DNA of 10,467 bases from Methanosphaera sp. rholeuAM6 (GTDB taxonomy: Archaea; Methanobacteriota; Methanobacteria; Methanobacteriales; Methanobacteriaceae), in the NCBI GenBank assembly GCA_003266105.1, contig MVAA01000108.1, positions 1 through 10,467 on the forward strand, in the 5' to 3' direction. Position numbers and translations under genes: made by a program. The notes under the pieces are model-generated. The model ran no database searches and was not told the DNA's origin. It was given only the letters and a program-made list of their open reading frames with translations. This document shows, piece by piece, positions 1-5,402 of this stretch. The first letter of the stretch is position 1, and each line of letters begins with the position of its first letter.

Positions 1-11
1 TTTTGCAAAGT

Positions 12-19
12 TTTATATA
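12..19 (+). promoter_or_regulatory. TATA box for the pilus module
   Basis: TTTATATA is preceded by the purine-rich GCAAAG, which resembles an archaeal BRE. The usual spacing of about 26 bases from the box centre puts the transcription start near 42, leaving a leader of about 14 nt before the ATG at 56. The placement fits well, but A/T-rich DNA produces such boxes by chance. Confidence 0.5.
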
Positions 20-55
20 TAACTTATTTTATAGACTATTCTTAATTAATAAATT

Positions 56-979
56 ATGTTTAATAAATTACTAAAAATAATGGGCAATTATATAAAAATT
101 GTTCTATCAGATAAAACAATTACAAAAATACAACAAAAAGTTATTGGTGCAGATTTATACATTAAGACCGAAGATTTAATATCCGTAACACTAATAGTAA
201 CGCTGATTTTCTTTTTGATAATGACAATAATCTCAACGATACTCAACTTGTCTTTTTTAGTAGTTTTGATGTCTACATTAAGTATACCAGTAATCGTATC
301 GGCATATATCTACTACAAAAATCAAAAACGGCTTGATAATATAGAACTGGATTTGCCGGATTATTTGCGACAGCTATCGGCATTAATAAAAGTGGGATAT
401 GGTTTGGAATCTGCTTTCAATGAACTTTCAACAACAATAAACAATTCATTAAATGATGAAATAAAAAGAGCATTACTGGAAACAAGCTTTGGAAGGCCAT
501 TTGAAGAATCATTAATGGATATAGCACAAAGAAATAATTCAAATAACTTAAAACATACATTTCAAATAATAATATATAGTAAAGAATCTGGAGGTAACTT
601 ATCTGACGTGTTAGAATCTATTGCAAATGATTTAACAGATTCAATAATGTTAAAAAGAGAAAGAAAGGCCGGGGTAATGATGTCAGTAATGTTTCTGATA
701 ATTTCATCAACAATAGCAACACCCTTTGCTCTGGGAATGATAAGACTATATTCAGAATTCATAGCTCAAATAGGTAAACCAAATCCATTAGAAAATGTAA
801 TACCAACGGCAAGTATGGGTTATGTAATAATACAATCAGTCCTTGTTGCAATACTAATAGGAATAGTAATGTATTCGGACAGTAAAAAGGGAATTAAATA
901 TGTAATTATTCTAGTTCCATTATCCATATTGGTATATTACTGTTCACAAATTATTTTCAAAGGAATTTTAGGAGTTTAA
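56..979 (+). CDS. Type II secretion system F (TadC-like) pilus platform protein
   Basis: This is a polytopic membrane protein of the GspF/TadC family, the inner-membrane platform on which a secretion ATPase acts to extract and assemble type IV-pilin-like subunits. Two hydrophobic segments (about 41-62 and 64-87) precede a soluble T2SF helical domain (about 98-205, starting LPDYLRQLSALIKVGYGLESA in pattern, with the typical KESGGNLSDVLESIA stretch at 176-190). Three further membrane segments follow at about 207-229, 255-272 and 281-299. At 307 residues it has a single T2SF domain, shorter than archaellum FlaJ. The ATG at 56 has no clear Shine-Dalgarno; an in-frame ATG at 80 is an alternative. 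The class III prepilin starts three bases after its stop, so the two are almost surely co-transcribed and functionally linked. No ATPase is visible; it is presumably outside the window. The family call is strong; the substrate is inferred. Confidence 0.88.
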   Translation: MFNKLLKIMGNYIKIVLSDKTITKIQQKVIGADLYIKTEDLISVTLIVTLIFFLIMTIISTILNLSFLVVLMSTLSIPVIVSAYIYYKNQKRLDNIELDLPDYLRQLSALIKVGYGLESAFNELSTTINNSLNDEIKRALLETSFGRPFEESLMDIAQRNNSNNLKHTFQIIIYSKESGGNLSDVLESIANDLTDSIMLKRERKAGVMMSVMFLIISSTIATPFALGMIRLYSEFIAQIGKPNPLENVIPTASMGYVIIQSVLVAILIGIVMYSDSKKGIKYVIILVPLSILVYYCSQIIFKGILGV

Positions 980-982
980 ATT

Positions 983-1171
983 ATGATAATCAACGAAACA
1001 TCAGGACAAGCATCAGCAGAATTAATTTTACTAATAGCAGGAATAATAGCAGTAGTAATAATAGCATTATCAATGTACAAAGATTATTTGGTTGAATTTA
1101 GCGAAGAAATAAACAATACGGAAGTAGATAACCTGATAAACAAAATAGATGACATAAAAAATATAATATAA
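983..1171 (+). CDS. Class III signal peptide prepilin, very small
   Basis: This 62-residue protein carries a class III (DUF361-type) prepilin signal. A short polar leader, MIINETSG, is followed by Gln9-Ala-Ser11-Ala-Glu13-Leu, matching QXSXE(L), and then a hydrophobic helix (about 14-30). In methanogens such proteins are cut just before the Gln by the EppA-type prepilin peptidase, and the hydrophobic helix packs into the pilus core. The predicted mature subunit is only 54 residues, with an acidic/amide-rich C-terminal helix (about 31-62) and no room for a globular headgroup. AGGAG at 970-974, lying in the end of the upstream platform gene, is a good ribosome binding site 8 nt before the ATG. 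It pairs naturally with the TadC-like gene. Whether it is a major or minor pilin cannot be told from the sequence. Confidence 0.85.
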   Translation: MIINETSGQASAELILLIAGIIAVVIIALSMYKDYLVEFSEEINNTEVDNLINKIDDIKNII

Positions 1172-1187
1172 AGTGGGGCGGATATAA

Positions 1188-1913
1188 TTATTCTTTTAAG
1201 AACTGGTCAACAAGATTTCTGGTTTCATTAAAAGCGGCCACATCAATATGCTGTGGTAAACTGCCCAGTTCTCCCTCAACATCTTTCAATATACCTTCAC
1301 CTGCACCGAGGAACATACCTTCACTACTGATTCCCATAAATGCACTAGGAGGAAGCAATGCTACAGCAACTTTATCATTATCTTTAACAGTTAAATCATT
1401 GGTAATTACAGTAATGGCACGTTTACCTAAATTAACATTACATACCATCAGTGTATCGGTATTAGGATGTTTACTGACACTGACAAGCTCACCAACTTTA
1501 ATATCAACACCAATTACCGGATCATCAATTTCTCCAAGTTTAAGTCTGTCAGGTAAACCACGAATAGTGTTAAAGAAGAATTTCATTTTTGATAATGGTA
1601 ATTCTAGCTTTTCACGTTCTTCACGATTCAATTCCGATAAGAATTTTTTAGAATAATCTTCTCCACCTAAATTGTCGATTATTTCATCAACACCTTTAAG
1701 TAAATTCTCCATTTGAGGAGTCTGTGCTAATTCCTGGGGAGAAACATATGAATAATACATTGTTTGAATGTCAGGATTCATATTTTTAGCAATTAACCGG
1801 ACCTGTTTCTTGTTCCAGGAACCTCTTAAATTTGACCCTTCAACCACTCTAATAAATTGTTCTATAGCTTTTTCAGCAACTCTTAACCTGTAATCTTTAC
1901 TTGTGTCCCACAT
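1188..1913 (-). CDS. tRNA-binding (EMAP/MetG-type OB-fold) domain protein
   Basis: This 241-residue cytoplasmic protein has a helical, charged N-terminal half (about 1-125) of no family I recognise. It is followed by a tRNA-binding OB-fold domain (about 132-225) of the kind found at the C-terminus of methionyl-tRNA synthetase, in PheT and in EMAPII/Arc1p. Supporting motifs are the VGELVSVSKHPNTDTLMVCNV stretch at 140-160, whose HPNTDTLMV pattern is typical, and SSEGMFLG at 196-203, matching the conserved S-x-GM segment. There is no synthetase catalytic domain, so it is a free-standing tRNA-binding or synthetase-associating protein. The ATG follows a GGGAAG-like weak ribosome binding site. It runs convergently into the pilin gene with only 16 bp between stops. 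The domain call is firm; the cellular role is unknown. Confidence 0.82.
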   Translation of the reverse strand: MWDTSKDYRLRVAEKAIEQFIRVVEGSNLRGSWNKKQVRLIAKNMNPDIQTMYYSYVSPQELAQTPQMENLLKGVDEIIDNLGGEDYSKKFLSELNREEREKLELPLSKMKFFFNTIRGLPDRLKLGEIDDPVIGVDIKVGELVSVSKHPNTDTLMVCNVNLGKRAITVITNDLTVKDNDKVAVALLPPSAFMGISSEGMFLGAGEGILKDVEGELGSLPQHIDVAAFNETRNLVDQFLKE

Positions 1914-1978
1914 ATTCTTCCCTTTAATAAATGATTTAAAATAATAATTGTTGAAAACAATCTGCTAATACATAATAT

Positions 1979-1986
1979 GTATATTT
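1979..1986 (-). promoter_or_regulatory. Candidate TATA box for the tRNA-binding-domain gene
   Basis: Read on the minus strand the site is AAATATAC, followed by CATATTATG. The expected start of transcription is near 1956, giving a leader of about 43 nt. The 15-bp inverted repeats at 1968-1982 and 1947-1961 overlap the box and the predicted start point respectively. The box is weak by itself. Confidence 0.3.
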
Positions 1987-2063
1987 TTTAATTTATTTTT
2001 TTCTAAGAAAAATATTGAGATTAAAAAAACTGAATCAGTTTAATATGATATTTTTAAATAAAA

Positions 2064-2071
2064 TTTATATA
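2064..2071 (+). promoter_or_regulatory. Candidate TATA box for the PRC-barrel/nadX operon
   Basis: TTTATATA is a good match to the archaeal box and predicts a start near 2094, with a leader of about 119 nt. A second candidate, TATAATATA at 2108-2116, would give a leader of about 74 nt. The sequence alone does not decide between them. Confidence 0.35.
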
Positions 2072-2212
2072 ATATGTTTTACAAATATTAAATAGATTAG
2101 AAATTATTATAATATAATTTCAGATTAAGGATATTGAAACTTTTTAACGATTATTAAAAGACTTTTAAAGATGTATCATTAATTCCATTGAAAATAAACA
2201 TTTGGTGATAAT

Positions 2213-2596
2213 ATGGTAGATTTATCAACATTTTACGATTTAAATATTTACAATACTGAAGGAAAATTTATAGGAAGAATAAATGAAGTAGTTCTAAACA
2301 TTAAAAAAGGAAGAATCTCATTTTTCAAAACTAAAGCATTAACAGAAGAAAGTGGAAATGTAGGTTTAAGGGACGTATTCAGAAACTCATTACGATTAGT
2401 TCCTGAAGAAGAAGATGTAAATCCTGTAAGAACTGAAGGAATAATTGACATTCCTTACGAAGTTGTAACAGCAGTAGGCGATGTAATATTGGTAGATCAG
2501 GAAAAACTAATCCAGTACCAGCAGGCACAACAAAAAAGAATCAACAGTTCAGAACCTAAAAGACCAATTTCAAAAAAACCTATAATTAAATCTTAA
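2213..2596 (+). CDS. PRC-barrel domain protein
   Basis: This small soluble protein of 127 residues is built on one PRC-barrel, the beta-barrel fold shared by the photosynthetic reaction-centre H subunit and RimM. The barrel spans about residues 4-97. It shows the typical opening (YNTEGKFIGRINEVVLNI, 13-30) and the DIPYEVVTAVGDVILV closing strands (79-94). A basic, Gln/Lys/Pro-rich tail (98-127) has no recognisable fold. GGTGAT at 2204-2209, complementary to the 16S rRNA tail, sits three bases before the ATG and fixes the start. The next gene, nadX, begins 13 nt after its stop, so they form an operon. PRC-barrel proteins of haloarchaea (CdpB) link SepF and FtsZ in cell division; a similar adaptor role here is possible but only inferred. 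Confidence 0.83.
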   Translation: MVDLSTFYDLNIYNTEGKFIGRINEVVLNIKKGRISFFKTKALTEESGNVGLRDVFRNSLRLVPEEEDVNPVRTEGIIDIPYEVVTAVGDVILVDQEKLIQYQQAQQKRINSSEPKRPISKKPIIKS

Positions 2597-2609
2597 GTGG
2601 AGTTTTTTA

Positions 2610-3380
2610 ATGAAAGTAGGTATCATGGGTTGTGGATCTATAGCAAATACATTAGTAAAATTCAAACTTGAAGAAAAATTAAATGTTAATCTTGCATATT
2701 TCTATGATTTAAATTATGATAATGCTAGTAAATTAGCACAGCAGGTTAATGCCAAAGCTTATAAAACATTGGATGAGTTAATTGAGAATTCTGATTTAAT
2801 ATTGGAATCAGCATCACAAGCAGCTGTACACAATTCAGTCCCTCAAATACTCGAAAGTGGAACCGATGTTATAATAATGAGTGTTGGTGCATTGTTGGAT
2901 AATGATTTCAGAGAATCTCTTGAATCAACTGCTAAAGAAAATGGTGCAAAAATATATTTACCTACAGGAGCGATTTCCGGAATAGACACTGTGAAAGCTG
3001 CCCGTCTAGGTGAAATAGAATCAGTATCATTGGTTACTAGAAAACCTCCGTTGTCATTAGGTCAGGATATGGATGGGGATGAAGAACAGATAATATTTGA
3101 AGGAAAAGCATCTGATGCAGTAAAGGAATTTCCTAAAAATATAAACGTTTCTTCAACTCTTAGTTTAGCTTCAGGTATAGATGCAGATGTAAAAATCATT
3201 GCCGATCCAAAAGTAACACGCAATACTCATGAAATATACCTTAAAGGAACATTTGGTGAATTGATAACTAAAACTTCAAATGTAAGTAGTCCTGATAATC
3301 CTAAAACTAGCTTATTAGCAGCTTATTCTGCTGCAAGTTTATTAAACAAATTATCTGATACAATTCAGATAGGGTCTTAA
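2610..3380 (+). CDS. nadX: L-aspartate dehydrogenase
   Basis: The enzyme oxidises L-aspartate with NAD(P)+ to iminoaspartate, which quinolinate synthase (NadA) condenses with dihydroxyacetone phosphate in the first steps of NAD synthesis; it replaces L-aspartate oxidase NadB. The 256-residue length is normal. An N-terminal Rossmann fold shows GIMGCGSIA (4-12). Further family marks are ESASQAAVH (66-74), LPTGAISGID (117-126), the NVSSTLSLAS segment (179-188) and RNTHEI (204-209). Asn205 and His207 match the spacing of the active-site Asn/His pair known from the Archaeoglobus enzyme. GTGGAG at 2597-2602 is the ribosome binding site. It is the second gene of an operon with the PRC-barrel gene and is followed by a hairpin terminator. 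No other NAD gene is nearby. Confidence 0.92.
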   Translation: MKVGIMGCGSIANTLVKFKLEEKLNVNLAYFYDLNYDNASKLAQQVNAKAYKTLDELIENSDLILESASQAAVHNSVPQILESGTDVIIMSVGALLDNDFRESLESTAKENGAKIYLPTGAISGIDTVKAARLGEIESVSLVTRKPPLSLGQDMDGDEEQIIFEGKASDAVKEFPKNINVSSTLSLASGIDADVKIIADPKVTRNTHEIYLKGTFGELITKTSNVSSPDNPKTSLLAAYSAASLLNKLSDTIQIGS

Positions 3381-3419
3381 TAATACCAAATGTTAAATTA
3401 CTCCTAATTTTAAAGGGTT

Positions 3420-3456
3420 AATCTATGAATATTTTTTTCATAGGTTCTTTTCTTTT
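3420..3456 (+). terminator. Hairpin plus T-rich tail after nadX
   Basis: CTATGAA (3423-3429) pairs exactly with TTCATAG (3437-3443) around a 7-nt A/T loop. The stem extends three more pairs outward, including one G-U. A T-rich run (3445-3456) follows. Archaeal termination depends mainly on the T tract, and this one also lies just before the thg1 promoter, which suits a boundary between two transcription units. Confidence 0.6.
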
Positions 3457-3460
3457 ATAA
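3453..3460 (+). promoter_or_regulatory. Candidate TATA box for the Thg1-like gene
   Basis: TTTTATAA predicts a start near 3483 and a leader of about 35 nt that would contain the GGTGAT ribosome binding site at 3508. It directly abuts the T-rich terminator tail of nadX. Confidence 0.4.
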
Positions 3461-3507
3461 CATTTTACAAACTATTTTTATTAAACAATATTTTAATTCA
3501 GATTATG

Positions 3508-3513
3508 GGTGAT
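3508..3513 (+). promoter_or_regulatory. Ribosome binding site that decides the TTG start
   Basis: GGTGAT lies four bases before the TTG at 3518, much the same arrangement as the GGTGAT upstream of the PRC-barrel gene. The in-frame GTG at 3509 lies inside this site and would have no ribosome binding site of its own, so TTG is the likelier initiator. Confidence 0.65.
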
Positions 3514-3517
3514 TCTT

Positions 3518-4231
3518 TTGAAAAACTATGAACAATTTTCTAATATTAAAATAATACCTGATAATTCATTAATTCTAAGAATTGATGGGAGAAAATTCTC
3601 TAATTATACAAAAAAATTAAAATTAGAAAAACCTTTTGACGAAAGATTAAGGGATATATTTATAGAAGTATCAAAAGATTTAATCAATGAATTTAACCCG
3701 GAACGTATCTACACGTTCTCTGATGAATTAAACATCATCTTTAAAGAGATTCCCTTTAATGGAAGAGTCGAAAAAATAGATTCTGTAATTGCCTCATTTG
3801 TTACGGCATCCTTTATGAAACATCTTTTTTTAAACAATGAAAAATTTGATGTGGATGTAACAGCATTAAAACCAGTATCATTTGACTGTAGGATAATACA
3901 GACATCAAATCATTCAAAAGATTACTTTAAATGGAGACAGGATGAAGCCTGGAGAAACTGTTTAAACAGTTATGCACAAAGCATTCTAAATAAAACACAT
4001 TCCAATAGCCAGACAAGTGAAATATTATTCAAACTAAAAAAGTCGGATATTCATGAATTATTATATGAAAACGGTATAAATATTTCCAAAGTACCAACAT
4101 GGCATAAAAGAGGAGTATGCATATATAAAGTTGCTCTAGAAAATGAAGGAATCAATCCTAAAAATAATCAAAAAAATATATCAATTAGAAACAAAATATA
4201 TATTGACTTGGAAATGAAATTAATTAAATAA
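3518..4231 (+). CDS. thg1: Thg1-like tRNA(His) guanylyltransferase / 3'-5' polymerase
   Basis: Members of this family add nucleotides to the 5' end of tRNA in the reverse, 3'-5' direction. Eukaryotic Thg1 adds G-1 to tRNA-His; archaeal Thg1-like proteins add template-matched nucleotides and can repair truncated tRNA 5' ends. Counting from the TTG start (237 residues), the metal-binding palm motif is LRIDGRKF (20-27, Asp23) and the second carboxylate motif is TFSDELNIIF (66-75, Asp69-Glu70). The FDCRII segment (122-127) and KWRQDEAWRNCLNSYA (138-153) follow. The eukaryotic HINNLYN motif is replaced by RNCLNSY, as I would expect of the archaeal/bacterial TLP type. A GTG at 3509 is an alternative start giving 240 residues. 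The JAMM gene follows after 40 bp and may be co-transcribed. Family assignment is firm; G-1 addition versus 5' repair is open. Confidence 0.9.
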   Translation: MKNYEQFSNIKIIPDNSLILRIDGRKFSNYTKKLKLEKPFDERLRDIFIEVSKDLINEFNPERIYTFSDELNIIFKEIPFNGRVEKIDSVIASFVTASFMKHLFLNNEKFDVDVTALKPVSFDCRIIQTSNHSKDYFKWRQDEAWRNCLNSYAQSILNKTHSNSQTSEILFKLKKSDIHELLYENGINISKVPTWHKRGVCIYKVALENEGINPKNNQKNISIRNKIYIDLEMKLIK

Positions 4232-4271
4232 TTAATCAGATATTTACTCTAAAAAGAATGGAGATGAAAAA

Positions 4272-5366
4272 ATGGATTTTCGTAATGCTCTTACTAAAAT
4301 ACTTGGAAACGACAAATCAATTGAAGAGGTACATATAGATTACAGAGTAATAGATGAAATTGTCAAAATTGCCATAAATGCTGATCCAAATGAATATGTA
4401 GCATTATTATCAGGAGATATCGATAAGGATATTCTTAAAATTACCGGATTAATATTCCTGCCCTTCAAGGCATCCAGCAGTAGTGCAGTAATGGAAGTGT
4501 TCATGATGCCAATGACAACAAATGCTGTTGGTTCAGTACACAGTCATCCGGGACCTAGTGCACAGCCATCACAGGCAGACCTGACATTTTTTGGAAAAAA
4601 CGGTTATTTTCATATGATAATCTGCAGACCATATTCGGAGTCTTCAATTAGAGCATATGATCCATTTGGAAATCCATTAACCTTTTACGTCAAAGATTTA
4701 GGTGATGAAATAGAGATTAAACAGTGGGAAGACTTGGATATTGATAAAGAACTATTCGATGAAGAATTCATAAAAGAATTGGAAAAATTAGATGATGAAA
4801 ATAATTTTACTGATACTGAAAAAGATATTATTGATGACAATCAAAAAGATATCATAGACACTAAAGAGGATATTACTGAAAATAGGAAAGAGGAGGAAAC
4901 TGAATTGTCACATAAAAATAATAACCAAACACAGGTAAATTCACAACCAATTAATCAAGCAATGTTAAATCTGGAATTTGAAATCAAGGGAAAAAAGGTA
5001 GTTAAACAGATTCCATTACCTCCTGAATATGAACCGGGAGACCATGTTGATGTGGATATAAGAACAGATAAAACACCAAATGATGATATAGATGAAATAA
5101 TAGTTAATGTTCGTAAAGCACCTCAACCATCAAAACAAAACAATAAAATTATCACAGTTACTCCTCAAAAAATTAAGTCAAATCAGCAAAAAATTGAATT
5201 GGAACCACAGGAAATAGAACAATCACCTGAAGAAGAAAATGTCCCTGTTCAGGAACAAACAGTAACAGATAAATCTACTGAAGAAATAGAAAATGAAATA
5301 AAACAAATGGAAGCAGACATTGCTAGATTAAAAGAAGAAAATGAGCGACTTAAAAAGGATTTATAA
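4272..5366 (+). CDS. JAMM/MPN+ metalloprotease with long acidic, coiled-coil tail
   Basis: The N-terminal domain (about 18-140) is a JAMM (Mov34/MPN/PAD-1) zinc isopeptidase-like fold. Glu41 sits in EYVALLSG, and the zinc motif is His90-Ser-His92-Pro, with Ser100 and Asp103 at exactly the canonical H-x-H-x7-S-x2-D spacing. All expected catalytic residues are present. Archaeal JAMM enzymes remove ubiquitin-like SAMP modifiers or process related conjugates, which is the likely but unproven role here. The remaining 220 residues are unusual: a Glu/Asp-rich linker with KDIID-type repeats (about 153-212), a small probably beta-rich segment (231-282), a Gln/Pro/Glu-rich linker, and a heptad-like coiled coil (about 337-364). 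GGAGAT at 4260-4265 fixes the ATG. It lies 40 bp downstream of the Thg1-like gene. Confidence 0.88.
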   Translation: MDFRNALTKILGNDKSIEEVHIDYRVIDEIVKIAINADPNEYVALLSGDIDKDILKITGLIFLPFKASSSSAVMEVFMMPMTTNAVGSVHSHPGPSAQPSQADLTFFGKNGYFHMIICRPYSESSIRAYDPFGNPLTFYVKDLGDEIEIKQWEDLDIDKELFDEEFIKELEKLDDENNFTDTEKDIIDDNQKDIIDTKEDITENRKEEETELSHKNNNQTQVNSQPINQAMLNLEFEIKGKKVVKQIPLPPEYEPGDHVDVDIRTDKTPNDDIDEIIVNVRKAPQPSKQNNKIITVTPQKIKSNQQKIELEPQEIEQSPEEENVPVQEQTVTDKSTEEIENEIKQMEADIARLKEENERLKKDL

Positions 5367-5386
5367 AAAAAGTTTTTAAAAAAAAA
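5365..5386 (-). terminator. Oligo-T terminator for serA in the convergent gap
   Basis: The 36-bp gap between two convergent stops holds runs of nine A (5378-5386) and seven A (5365-5371), which read as T9 and then T7 in the serA direction. Runs of T are the intrinsic termination signal in archaea. In the plus direction only a T5 is present, so the JAMM transcript is less clearly ended here. Confidence 0.55.
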
Positions 5387-5402
5387 TATTAAAGTTAGAA
5401 GT

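Larger units (their letters stand above)
1914..2212. other. Divergent intergenic region, A/T-rich, with several inverted repeats
   Basis: No gene is visible in these 299 bp, which separate two divergent genes and so hold both promoters. Exact short inverted repeats seen are ATTGTT-GAA-AACAAT (1947-1961), ATACAT-AAT-ATGTAT (1968-1982), AAACTGA-A-TCAGTTT (2027-2041) and TTAAAAG-A-CTTTTAA (2154-2168). In DNA this rich in A and T a few such repeats are expected by chance. Candidate TATA boxes are listed separately. Confidence 0.6.

Noticed and set aside
1..45. Possible C-terminal end of an upstream plus-strand gene (frame open to a TAA at 43-45)
   Set aside because: Only 14 codons are visible, two other frames are also partly open, and a well-placed TATA box occupies the same bases; nothing supports coding.
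562..762. Minus-strand open frame opposite the TadC-like gene
   Set aside because: It lies wholly inside a well-supported membrane protein gene and shows no recognisable domain.
1173..1181. G-rich GTGGGGCGG between the convergent pilin and tRNA-binding-domain genes
   Set aside because: Striking in composition, but it has no pairing partner, repeat or T-tract context; it is too short to name.
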